A stretch of 64,000 nt of DNA from Escarpia spicata (lineage: Eukaryota; Annelida; Polychaeta; Sabellida; Siboglinidae), in the NCBI GenBank assembly GCA_963995525.1, contig OZ023206.1:22961202-23025201 (forward strand). Reading direction: 5' to 3'. A program made the translations under genes and the position numbers. Below are positions 36,656 through 48,288 of the stretch, in pieces. A model generated the notes under the pieces. The model saw only the letters and a list, made by a program, of their open reading frames with translations. It was not told where the DNA came from and made no database searches. Each line of letters begins with the position of its first letter. The stretch's first letter is position 1.

Positions 36656-36924
36656 AGAAGTGAACTGCACCATCACGCTTACACGACCATCTCTGCCGGT
36701 AGGGGCTCTCCAAAGGGGATGCTGTTGGCATTTCGCTGGGTAGAATATTTTCAAAAGGGCATGTGTCGCGTCTCGTTTTCGATTACAACTTCACGCGACC
36801 ATACACAAGTCTTCTTTTTTAGTGGTATTGGATTTGTGCTGTGTTTAATGACCACTTTCGATAATATGTACACTATTATGTTGAGTAAAGTTTAGGTACT
36901 GTCAAAGTTTATTAATTTGGGCAT

Positions 36925-39900
36925 ATGGTTGTGTTCGTGGAAGTTGGATTTGCGGGTCGCATTGTAACGATACAGACGTTGAACGGCGAGCAGTTTATTA
37001 CAGTATACACATTGCATAAACGACTCAAGCGCTCGTGGACACAAGGTAGCAGGGGCACCATGACACTTCGCAACGATTTACCTTACGTGATATATATACT
37101 GGGTAATGTCAATTTATACTAATAAATGAATGCAATTTGTATGGCAATTTTAAAAAAGGTGTCTTCAGCACCATCTTAAACGACACTGGGATGTCACACT
37201 GTTTGTCACTGATAGACTGAAGGAAATTGTTCCAGCGTGTTTAATGAAATGCTAGGTACTAGTTATTCTTAAATGAAAATTTACATAATGCATGCTATGC
37301 ATCAAATCTATGCATTTATTCATGAGAATGTATGAACTGATGATGTTATTTAAATTTGTTTAGATTTTGGGTGATAGGACCTACAATTAATTATTCAATA
37401 TAATATTATGAACACAAAAAATGACAATAGATGTCTTGACAAGGCACATCAAAGGATCATTTCACTGACTGTCTGGTGTAAACAGTTCTCAAGTAACCAA
37501 GACTGTTGCTGGTGGAATTTGTTTGACAGGCTGCATGTTTACAGAGTGGGCAAACAGGCAGAACAGAGTGATTACATTGCAAGATAATGTTTCAGCAGCT
37601 TATGCACCTGGTCACCTATTCTCATCAGGAGGGGGTCCCCGAATCACTGGGGTAACCACAGAGAAACACTGGTTTTTTGTTCAAGTTTGATTAATTAATT
37701 GCCCTGGTCTGGAATTCCTGCTGCTCCAGTGCCCTCTGTTGTGTTTATGAATTCTGGCCCTCTCTCAAGGAGTCCCATTGCTGGTGAGGGGCGCCTGACA
37801 TGTATTGCCAGCAGGAACATTCTGTTATATCCGGCTGTGGTAAGGATCACAAAACCATCATACACACATGTGCATTTGTTGATTAGATTTAAATTTTTAA
37901 AGATATAATTTTCATTCCTCATTTTATTATCATTTATTTAGATATATAATATTATGTTCTTAATGCATGTACTGGAGTAGATATGCTGCATGTATACTGC
38001 CCACCAAATTGTGTTTAACAATCATGAAACAGTATCTTCAATTTGAAAAGGTGCACATGCAAAAAATTTAATTGTAGACAAAACATTCAATAACAGAACA
38101 GACAGCCTTTCTGTAAATGTCACTATTTAAAAATGTTAAACACAGTTAAATTCAAAGACCTCAACCTGGGACAGATATGTCAGTCGTCATACCAATTCTT
38201 TACTTCTGTTATTATTTTATGTGAATTAAATTGTGTGCAAGTTTATATAAATGTCTGGCTATTGTCAGCATGTTTGTAAGTTTGTTAGGCTGTAGCACTA
38301 TCAATTTCTGGTCGTAACCTTGGCTTGTGTAAGGATGCTGTCAGCTGTGATAGTGAAGCAGGAAATAGTTGATTCATAATATTGTAAACAAACCACTGAG
38401 AGAGGATCAATGTGTGACCCGAATATTGGCACTGTCGAAACGCGATTCTTATCCAGCTTGTGAAGTAATGGAGGTGGTTGAACCTTGTGTTTACCAATAC
38501 TTAACTAAGTTCAACTTGAATGTCAACCAGTCTTTTTAAAGTAAATATGGCACTTGGGCATACCATGTGAGTGTGGAATCCTACTTTATAAAGCATAGGG
38601 AAGTTTGAGCCAGGGAGTAAAGAGTTAAGCGCTTTGAGCAGTCCTGAGGACTGGACACTGTTCTATATAATTGTTATATATTAATGCAAATTGACTCTAA
38701 TGATTTGCAGTTTTATTTGTATAAAAATCACACAAGTCCGCGCCACACATCTGTGAGGTTTGAACCAAAATCTAGTCTTGGAGTCGTGAACGATATCTTC
38801 CATAGAGTTGACTCTTGTGCGACTTGGGTCAACATACTTTGGTACATCTCAAAAGTAAGTTGATTTACTGTGACCCTCTTGTGCATTGTTGTTCTTATGT
38901 AAGGACCACCAGGTCAATGGCTTCCTCTACTGTTTGGTTACTAGAGTTTATTCAGAACCAGACAGTGCTTGTGTAATTGTCATTAATAATGGCTGTGATT
39001 ACTCTGACTGAGATTTGCACTCAATGTAAACAGGGTTGGGTCCAATTGCATAAAGTTATATAATAAGTGTAATTGATTCCAGACATTTTTTATTTGCAAC
39101 ATGTTTTTTAAATGATGTTGAAATTGTAATTTAGTTTATGTAATTGCAACAACCACAAACACCTATTGCAAGTAAATATAGTGTTTACATTATGTGCATG
39201 TATAACTACACATGTGTGATGTTGAATTTTACTTACAGTTGATTTCCATCGTGTGCAAGACATTATTTACAATTTAGATTTTTTAGGTTTGGGATATGAT
39301 ACAAATGTTACCCAAAAAGTATCAAAAGTACCTTCACAGTTCACAGACAGTATGAAGATATCTATCAATACAAACCATACCGGTTTAGCCACACCTATAC
39401 AGTAAATGTAGATTAAACTTCTTTGAATCTATGTGAATTACTGGTCTTTGCACAGTAATTTACAGGTTATTTACAGCATGGCTGAATACTTCCCATAAAA
39501 GTTGAGATGGTGTTTGAATGAACAGGTCTGTCAGGGCCCAGGGGTGAAGTGTAAACACTTCTAAACTCAAGAAGTTACTTTTCTTTTTTGTGTTTCTACT
39601 TCAGATTTTTTGGTGAAGTCCATTAGTACTTAAACTACCCAACTGAATACTTCTGAAGTATGAGTTCCATCTAGGCTAAGTAGTTTGTGTGATAATGTAA
39701 GTGGTTGTTGTAAAACTTCAGAATGAGTGAAATATTTGGTAGTGTTTAACTACCTTACCAGTTAATTTACATGTAACCTTATTAGTTAAACATGATTTAA
39801 TGGATACCCTTCAATATATTAGTTAACATAAAACACCAGTCTTCATTGGCTGGTGTAAGCATCAGCCAAACATCAGATAAAACTGCCTCTGACCCTCCCC

Positions 39901-40120
39901 TCCTCCAAACAAAAATAATTAAATTTGATATCAGACGTCAACATTCTGAAATGATCCCTTAACTAACTTCAATCTGAATCTTTATCCAGAATCAGTTCAT
40001 GTTATTCTTGAGTGATTCAGAAAATCTTCACATGTTGTTATGCAGATATTATTTACACTGTCTGCACACAGAAAAAACGTCGCAGAGCTGGATTCATGAC
40101 GAGACATTATTGCCAGTTGA
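36925..40120 (+). CDS. Speculative spliced gene (four candidate exons)
   Basis: Four open segments join with matching phases and GT-AG sites. 36925-37045 runs from ATG (FVEVGFAGRIVTIQTLNGEQ). 37730-37839 gives SPIAGEGRLTCIASRNILLY. 38711-38854 gives TSVRFEPKSSLGVVNDIF between TTTGCAG and AAAA|GTAAGT. 40072-40120 gives KKRRRAGFMTRHYCQL with donor GTAAGT. If real, the end could lie near 40443. The family is not recognised. Each open run is short enough that chance is a serious alternative, and the second segment is also open on the other strand. Confidence 0.2.
38602..38672 (+). mobile_element. SINE tail fragment
   Basis: GAGCCAGGGAGTAAAGAGTT, then GCGCTTTGAGCAGTCCTGAG and GACTGGACACTG...TATATAA: the 3' third of the SINE family only. 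Confidence 0.7.
39474..39562 (+). mobile_element. SINE body fragment
   Basis: GCATGGCTGAATACTTCCC, GAGATGGTGTTTGAATGAAC and AGGTCTGTCAGGG match the central part of the SINE; head and tail are missing. Confidence 0.7.
39870..39959 (-). mobile_element. MITE family 1, copy 3 (one end only)
   Basis: AAACTGCCTCTGACC...GATATCAGACGTCAACATTC and TGAAATGATCCCT is the reverse complement of the left end of the copy at 52439, followed by TA (39960-39961). The other half is not recognisable. Confidence 0.7.
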
Positions 40121-40443
40121 GTAAGTGCACAGCTTTAAGTTTAGAGGATGTTACCACGTGTATGTATGGCATAAGTGATAACCCATCTAAACAACAGCGG
40201 CTGGCATATATAGTACAAGCTACATAACGCTGTCACCCAGCAGCTGGCTTGAGCGAGATATTTCCTTATCGGCTGATATTCTATAATAGTTTCTTTCCAA
40301 GAAATCTCCAGGTCTGTTTACAAGGACTGCATGTCGGTCTGGGTGGGCACTGTACTGTCCTTTCAGAGGCCTGCCTACCCGCTGACTTAGCCCATAGCTG
40401 TTCCAATAAGTGTGACACCAGAGGCTCTTCCTTCTACAGATAA

Positions 40444-42010
40444 AGTAGCTTGAGGCAATATTGACCAATGATCAGCATACTGAACAGTGTCTATATATAT
40501 ATATGTCTCGGAATACATCCAGTACATAACGGCTGTATTTTTGGTCACTAAAGATAACTCTTATTTGGTACCGTATGTTTTTTCGCTGCGACTGCGTCCC
40601 TCGTGTTTCCCCTATGACCTGACAGGTCTCGGAATGAACTGAACTGAACTTATGTTTTTAATTTGAACAGCTGATAATTTTATTATTTGTAGGTGTCGAA
40701 ATGCTGATACAGTCATAATGGTAGTATATTGCTTTGACTATGGTACATGTACTGTAGTTCTTGGTTTAGTCACTTTGGGGTCAGTATTGTGTGATGTGCT
40801 TGTCGGTGTTTCCTCTGATAGTATACATATGAAAAGGGAGATGGGCCAAATCACTGTTTTTTTTAAACTTGCTTGTTTCTCTCACTCGTATCACCAATTA
40901 TTTCCTGAGGTTGTCACCAATTGCTACCTATTTCCCACACCCAAAAATGTATGTTATATATCATGATTTCAAAGGAATGTTCTAGTTCACTTTGCCTACT
41001 CTGGGTCGTCAAACTCACCTAAGCCAGTAACGTGATGTTTACAGAAGTGATTCAAATGAACCATTTTGTACTGTCGGTGTCTATTGAAGAGCTTAGGACA
41101 TGCTGTATACAAGGAATCAAAGTTTCCTGTGCACAAAGAGGTAGAAACCAACATTATGATTGTATTTTTTTATATTTCTGAGTGAATGTGCCTTGTTCTC
41201 ACAGCCAAATCTTGTGCGCCGTCTTTATTGTTAGCAAGGGAAACACTGACCTAAGACTAAAGGCACAGAGTGTTTACACAGAAGAACACTCACCATGAGA
41301 CAGACTTGACTCTGGTTTTAATTGACGTTCTTGTGTTTGTGACTTCTGTCAGACTATTCATTATAACAGCAGAAAGCCTGCTATATTTGGATGGCTCCCT
41401 TGTAATCAATAGAATAACTTGTACATATTATTTAATGATATATCGAACTAAATTGATCATGATGTAATTGAACTTATATAGTTTGCAGATTAAGCCTTTT
41501 CCCACTTATTTGAATATAAAACACATTACAGATAGTGATCAATATGAATTTTCTATATACACCGATGGTGTAGCTTCAATGTATTGGCGTTATGGTAGCA
41601 TGGTATATATGTACATGTATATGCTAAATCTGTAATTAGTGATCAGTGTGACTAGTTTCACTTTCAGGCATTATAGGCTGCATAAATGTGGGTTCTTCCG
41701 CTGCTGTTTCTACAGAACAGATGTCAGTGGATTGGTATTACTGTAATTCATGATCACTGGCTAGGCATGAAATCATCAGTTGTGTCGACTTCATGTAAAA
41801 TTCATTACTCTTTGTTTAGCCGTGTTCCTGTGGGATTTGCGAATGCACTCACTCAATACTAGGGAGTATCCGCCACCTGTCAGTGTAGTCTGCCATATTA
41901 CTGCCTCATGTCTACCAGACTGGCCAGCTATAATGGATTTCATTTCCTAAAGCTCTCAGCAGTTGAAGTTGTACAGCAGGTTCGTTACTTTTAGTGGTCT
42001 TATTATTGGA
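40444..42010. other. Intergenic, no supported gene
   Basis: Frames at 40718-40966 and 41270-41467 are unremarkable. TGAACTGAACTGAACT at about 40635-40650 is a short pentamer run, possibly the tail of a retroposed sequence. Confidence 0.35.
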
Positions 42011-42300
42011 ATGTGTTTAGTTCCAAGTCATCTGTGTTCAGTTGCCTGTCGTCGTATCCAAGCCATCTGTATGTTTCCAAGCCTTCTGTGTGCATTTCAA
42101 AGCCGTCTGTCAGTGTGTGCATTTCAAAGCCGTCTGTGTGCGTTTCAAAGTTGTCTGTATTCGGGTTTAAGTCGTCTGTGTTCAGTTTTAAGTCGTCTAT
42201 GTTAATTTCCAAGTTCTCTGTGTTAATTTCCAAATCCTGTGTGTTAAATTCCAAGTTCTCTGTGTTAATTTCCAAATCCACTGTGTTAAGTCATCTGTGT
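42011..42300. repeat. 21-bp repeat, about 13 units, open on both strands
   Basis: Units of about 21 bp built on TTTCAAAGCCGTCTGTGTGC and TTAATTTCCAAGTTCTCTGT. On - (42281-42003) this reads as seven-residue repeats such as DLEINTEN, DLKLNTD and NFETHTDG, with Leu/Phe every seventh position; on + a 124-codon frame runs through. The 21-bp length explains the double open frames. A real heptad protein segment cannot be excluded. Confidence 0.75.
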
Positions 42301-44100
42301 TTGGATGCGAAGGCTGAGAGAGCATCAGCGGGGAGGGCAAGAGTTGGGTGTTCAGCTGATGTTGCAAACTCATTATGGTCCTGCTGATTTCCCACTACCT
42401 CAGTGTCTGGCTGATGTAGACACACAGCTGTTGGAGCAGCCTACTTCGCTGGCCGCATCACTCTGCTGTGTTTGATGCATGAAGGTGTGTTGTTATTCCA
42501 GTAATTTAACTCGCACTAACACGTCCAAGTATAGAACTTGTGATGTCAAATTTTTAGTCCTTTGGGCCGAAGGTCCAACGGTCTTATGCCATGAATCTGG
42601 GTGCGCCATTCACCGTCCGCCGTTAGCTGCCATATCTCAAAAACCATTCAGCATAGACATATTTTAGGGTACTGCCACTATGCATGAGAAATCTGTATTT
42701 GATTGAATTGTTCTAACCCCCAGGGCCCCCCAAAATGGGAAATTTTCACATTTTATAATTTTTCAAAAACTCCTGTAATTTTTTCTCTGATTTTGCATAG
42801 CCATTGCATGTGGTAGTGCTACTACCGGCGGTATACACATGGAATCTGCATTTGATTCAGTCATTCTAAGGGCATCTCAGGGTCCCCCCAAAATGAGATG
42901 TTATGTACTGTAGTATGTTTGTCACACGTTGGACTGGTTGCTAAAAGACAGTGTCCTTAAGACACTGCACCCCTAGTTTATTAAATCAAGACATTAATTT
43001 TAATAATGTAGGTGTTAATAGTAATTTATGTTTAGTCATTATACAAACGATATCTGATTCTACAAATAAGAACTTTAACAGCATCGTTCTAGTACTGAAA
43101 AATGTATACATATATAGAATTTAAACAAAATCATTTTCAGCTGAACAGTATACTTTTATTATAGGTAATTTAAGAACTTAACTTTTTATAATAATCGTGT
43201 GTCTCATCAGTTTTTTTGAGATTGACTAACTTTTTGTTTTGATGTGTCATCATTAACCTAGTTTATGAGGATTTAGGTGCAAAACAAGTTTCGACATTAA
43301 CACTGGCCCGCTGGCCAGGCACCTTTTTTAAGCAGTCGGGCCACCAGTTTTCATATTTTACTGGCTGGACAGGCCACTGGTTTCAATCCGATTGACCACC
43401 TTCGTGTTTCCAGTAACCTGACCCTTCCTAGCAAACTTATGCGATATCTCGATCATTGTTCGTTTTGTTACAATTTTGTTATACCTAATTAAACAATGGT
43501 TACCCATGCATACACGATGAAATGTATGCAGTGTCAAGCTCATTTATGTCTGCCTGCTTGATTGGCAAAGGGCAGGGTTCATTCCTAATACAGGCAGTGG
43601 GAAATATGTGAGTGATGGAAACGATCGCAAATAGCAGTGGATATCTGGAGGTAGTCTATTTTAACATTTAGATACATATTTCGGATGTTTACTAAAAAAA
43701 GGTTTAAATGAGCATAGGAGACATATTATATGCGCCGTAGTGATCCAATGGTGGATTAAGTTTTATTTTACATGATTTGTCCTGTTGTGCTGATTGCGTG
43801 ACCCGACCTGTATGCCCATATCAGACTTGCCTACCATTCCGGATTGTCCGGAATCATTCCGGAAAGTCACCTCAAATTACGGTATTACGGTGAGGGATGA
43901 AAATATTATGGACTGTGACCATGTTGGGCAATCACTAAAATTTAGGTTCCACTATATTCAACAGGTGGCAGCATATGTATGCAGCATGTTGTGACATGGT
44001 TTTTCATTCGCTGAGTCTGGTCGTAATGTAACCAATAGGAAACAGCGTTATGACAAATTCGCATTTCCGCGATCAAACAAAACGAAGTCACGCGGCACGA
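42301..44100. other. Intergenic with a diverged internal duplication
   Basis: GAAATCTGTATTTGATTGAA...CAGGGCCCCCCAAAATGGGA (42689-42742) is echoed by GGAATCTGCATTTGATTCAG...CAGGGTCCCCCCAAAATGAG (42841-42899). Near 43305-43385, words of the type CTGGCCCGCTGGCCAG and CTGGCTGGACAGGCCAC form an inverted pair. No gene seen. Confidence 0.4.
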
Positions 44101-44101
44101 A

Positions 44102-44165
44102 ATGATGGCTGACAGCGAAACGACGCCACCGCCAACCCAAAAGAAATGTGTAATGCAAAAATGTA
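44102..44165 (+). other. Possible short coding exon with Pro/Cys-rich start
   Basis: ATG at 44102 (a second at 44105) begins MMADSETTPPPTQKKC; a GTGAGT donor follows at 44166. CpG density is locally raised just upstream. No partner exon or family recognised. Confidence 0.2.
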
Positions 44166-44682
44166 GTGAGTGTTGTACTTGTAGTGTTAGGCCAACTGAC
44201 CGTACTAAGACTAAGTTAGTGTATTTATTGAGGAGTTTAGTGTATCATTTACAGCCTACCATACAGTTACTACAGTCTAGGCGATGTCGATGACAGTGTA
44301 ATGTAATGGTTTTGGTCCATCGCTACCCCCCCCCCTCGGTGACAATATCTGACATGGTGGTTCTGCATTATTGACAGGAAGCGTATATTCCTGAAAACTG
44401 AAAATCAGTGTAAATGGGAAGATGGATTACTGACAGGAAGTTTTTGGGGTAGGCAGGTCTGCCATATAAGTCAAATTTATATAGATTCCGTGTATTACTA
44501 AATCACAATTATTAACCCAATATTCCAATAAGCGGTCTTGTTACGCATTGGCTAGGAATGGCTAGACCACAGTTGATCTCAATTGTCATCTGCGTTATAA
44601 AATGCTAGTGCATGTTCCATTATAGAAAGACATCAAGGAAGTTTGATATACTGTCAACAATTTGATAGCGTTTCAAAAAACC

Positions 44683-44846
44683 ATGGCTGCAGTGGTGGAT
44701 TTTGTAATACAGCTTTGGCGGAATGACAGCAAGGACTCTGGAGTCTGGACAGCGTTCACATTGTCGCACATGGACACGTTGTTTACATCACCAGTAGTAA
44801 AATTTATTGATAAATTGTATCAACGTTCAGATGCAAATTTAACAAG
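44683..44846 (+). other. Candidate first coding exon (54 codons)
   Basis: Starts in good Kozak context (AAACCATGGCT) and ends at AACAAG|GTATCT, phase 2. Reads MAAVVDFVIQLWRNDSKDS then GVWTAFTLSHMDTLFTSP and VVKFIDKLYQRSDANLT, an amphipathic-helix-like composition. A phase-compatible segment at 52797-52930 is the only partner found and its acceptor is weak. Family not recognised. Confidence 0.25.
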
Positions 44847-46268
44847 GTATCTGATGTGCTGATGACAGCCAGCTAAAATTTCAAGACCACCCACCCACCC
44901 TGAAAAGTACCTGCCACCTCTCAAGACACCTAGGCCTGTACTAGTCAGCTTCGTGAGTTCGTTTTCACTTACTTTAGTGTCAATACAAAATAAACTATTT
45001 ATGGAAAGTGTCAATGAATGTATCAATTGTCAATATTAAAAATATGAAGTTGTTAATATACGAGCTGATAATAGGCCTATTATAATGTCACATTGACATT
45101 TTTGATGTTTTAGTTTTACAGTATTCTTGGAATTTAAACCGACTTTATTATGTAATATGTATACAGAAGTGACACAATACTGGCAGTGACTTTTGCCATT
45201 GGTGCAGATGGTGTATTTTTATTTATTTTGCTGTAACAAAGTGTGTAAATAAATATGCTAAGCCTAAGATTGTTTATATTGCAATTGTGCATTAATAGTA
45301 GAGCGACACCACAATTAAAAATCTTCATTTAACTTCGTATTCTCACTTCTTATAGTCGTTATCTTAATTTTCTAAATGAATACCACACAAATAACAGCCT
45401 CAGAAAAGCCTTCATTCACGTCACTCCTAGCGAACCCATGTGTACTTCTAGTGAAGCGATGGGTACCTTGGTATCAGCATTTAAAAAAAACAAAATTTAG
45501 GCCAGTACCTTTTTGGAGGTAACTTTTCAAATGCACTGGCCCTCCAGGAGGTAACTTTTCAAAAGAAGGTATCTTATTATTGGATGTGTGTCAGAGTTCA
45601 GTGTACAAAATATAGTACATTTAAAAATAGGCCTGATGGCAATCTCAGTGGTTATCTGATGGTTAGTACATTGATAAGACAATAACTTCCTTGTATTGTC
45701 TTATCATCTGGAGCATGTTGCTTTGGTAAAAAAAAAAATTTAACCTGTACATCTGCAGATATTTAGAGTCACTGTGTCAGTGCAGTAAAGGTCATATTGC
45801 CCTCAATCCGGATTCCAGAGTGGCCTGTCACATTGTCAGGCCTGTCTATTGTCACCGTGTCATTGTTTGGTGTACTTGGCTGTGGCTACTCTAGATGGTA
45901 TGCACACTATGCAACTATGCAGTAACAGTGACCATTGTTGCGCATGCCTTCTGAGCAGTTAACGAGAAGCTCACATCCACGTAGAGCATCAAACCAAAGG
46001 CGTCGGTTATCACCATCACTGTGTTTTGATCATAGAAGTGTTTCTGTTGTCGCCAATTATGGCGTGCCTGTAAAGCGGAACAGTGTCGCCATCTGTGGTG
46101 AGAGTGGCTCACCATTCACCATTTCCATGTTTTTCTGGCAGGAAGGAATGCACATCGTAAAAACATAAGTAAATAGATATACAGTAAGTGCTAAATCATA
46201 ATTACCTTTTGTTTTTAAATTATGGCAACTGGCCAATAGTCCAAGGACATAGATCAAGTAGAAATAAG
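44847..46268. other. Intergenic, nothing recognisable
   Basis: GGTAACTTTTCAAA is repeated near 45519 and 45549. 46000-46050 shares a short word with 25360. No gene called. Confidence 0.35.
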
Positions 46269-47298
46269 TGAGTGGACATCAGCACATGGGAGGTGAGTGG
46301 ACATCAGCACGTGGGAGGTGAGTGGACATCAGCACGTGGGAGGTGAGTAGACATCAGCACGTGGGAGGTGAGTGGACATCAGCACGTGGGAGGTGAGTGG
46401 ACATTAGCACGTGGGAGTTGAGTGGACATCAGCACGTGGTAGGTGAGTGGACATCAGCACGTGGGAGGTGAGTGGACATCAGCACGTGGGAGGTGAGTGG
46501 ACATCAGCACGTGGGAGGTGAGTGGACATCAGCACGTGGGAGGTGAGTGGACATCAGCACGTGGGAGGTGAGTGGCCATCAGCCCGTGGGAGGTGAGTGG
46601 ACATCAGTACGTGGGAGGTGAGTGGACATCATCAGCACGTGGGAGATGAGTGGACATCAGCACGTGGGAGGTGAGTGGACATCAGCACGTGGGAGGTGAG
46701 TGGACATCAGCACGTGGGAGGTGAGTGGACATTAGCACGTGGGAGGTGAGTGGACATCAGCACGTGGGAGGTGAGTGGACATCAGCACGTGGGAGGTGAG
46801 TAGACATCAGCACGTGGGAGGTGAGTGGACATCAGCACGTGGGAGGTGAGTGGACATCAGCACGTGGGAGGTGAGTGGACATTAGCACGTGGGAGGTGAG
46901 TAGACATCAGCACGTGGGAGGTGAGTGGACATCAGCACGTGGGAGGTGAGTGGACATCAGCACGTGGGAGGTGAGTAGACATCAGCACGTGGGAGGTGAG
47001 TAGACATCAGCACGTGGGAGATGAGTAGACATCAGCACGTGGGAGATGAGTGGACATCAGCACGTGGGAGGTGAGTGGACATCAGCACGTGGGAGGTGAG
47101 TGGACATCAGCACGTGGGAGGTGAGTGGACATTAGCACGTGGGAGGTGAGTGGACATCAGCACGTGGGAGGTGAGTGGACATCAGCACGTGGGAGGTGAG
47201 TGGACATTAGCACGTGGGAGGTGAGTGGACATCAGCACGTGGGAGGTGAGTGGACATCAGCACGTGGGAGGTGAGTGGACATCAGCACATGGGAAGTG
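46269..47298. repeat. 25-bp minisatellite, about 41 copies
   Basis: Very regular units GTGAGTGGACATCAGCACGT + GGGAG. Variants are mostly single substitutions (ATT for ATC, TAG for TGG), with one three-base insertion near 46630. Almost every copy carries the palindromic E-box CACGTG and the word GAG|GTGAGT, which matches a 5' splice-site consensus on the + strand. No long frame. Confidence 0.97.
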
Positions 47299-47484
47299 AT
47301 GCACTTACGTTGCTGCCAAGTTAGCATTGTATTTCTGATATAGATCTGTCTTATTCTGATCACACTCAGTACCAAGCTTCAGATGTCATGTGAACAGGGA
47401 ATCCGTTTTCTTTTCCAAGGTCTCACAGATATATCATATTCCACTGTGCACTTTCCGGCCAGGTTTTATAAGTTATTGTGTATA

Positions 47485-47673
47485 CAGGGGAGCCTCTCTA
47501 TTAACATTGATCACCCTCGGGACTGGACCAATGTGACCTCAATGGTGACGTAACCACAGCAGGAATAACTTTGTAAACATTACTGTAACAGAACTCATTT
47601 GGGACTGTCCCAGAGTGGCTTTATTTGCGAGGTGGCTGTATATTTCAGTTGAATAGAAGACAAGGTTCGACTG
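47485..47673. mobile_element. MITE family 2, copy 2
   Basis: TA | CAGGGGAGCCTCTCTATTAA ... GACAAGGTTCGACTG | TA, with target TA at 47483-47484 and 47674-47675. It ends eight bases before the larger pogo-like element. Confidence 0.8.
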
Positions 47674-48110
47674 TACACATACAGTAAACCTCGGATCCAA
47701 TCCAAGGTAAAATCCGACCTAAGTCTTAACCGAAGATGATATATCCTTGCGCTAATATGGTAGTATATTATAAATTATATTATTAATGAATATTATAATA
47801 TATATTATATTAATGAATGTTATATTATAATTTATAATAAGCCCTACCATACTAACACCAAAGGCAGCCCTCTAAAATAAAAACACTACCTGTGAATAAC
47901 GCTTGAACTTGACTGGATGCTGTAGTAATTCTACGTATGTTGATGTCCACAAGCAACACACAACATTACGCTGTATTAGAATAGTTTTCTGCTTCATTTT
48001 GGCACGAATCCATGCCATTATAGCTTAATAATTAGTGTTGATTGAAAATGTCAGTTATTTTGCTCTAGGTAAGTCTTTGTTGCGACTATCTCATGAGAAT
48101 GACCTTGTAC

Positions 48111-48288
48111 TTAGTCAACAATCTCACTGTTGTTGAGCGTCAAATCACAGTGTCTTAGCATCCATAAAGCAGCGAGTGTGTCACTGGGTGTTGTTATCTT
48201 ATCTTCAAACACGGAGACTGTCGCGGTCATCATCGCTCAGTAAGCTGTCTACGTTGGGGTGTCGTACGGTTTCAATGATCTGCTCATT
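48111..48288 (-). pseudogene. pogo-type transposase C-terminal remnant
   Basis: The - strand reads NNEQIIETVRHPNVDSLLSD then, after one frameshift near 48212, EDKITTPSDTLAALWMLRHC and DLTLNNSEIVD with a stop. The pattern (D/N-E-x-I-I...V, an acidic stretch, then ITPSDTLAAL..LR) fits the C-terminal tail of pogo/Tigger transposases. The DDE catalytic domain is absent; the array starts where it should continue. Assignment rests on pattern memory, not alignment. Confidence 0.55.

Noticed and set aside
45935..46168. Frame at 45935-46168 and its - strand partner
   Set aside because: Both strands are open, there is no start or splice support, and part of it recurs elsewhere (25360).
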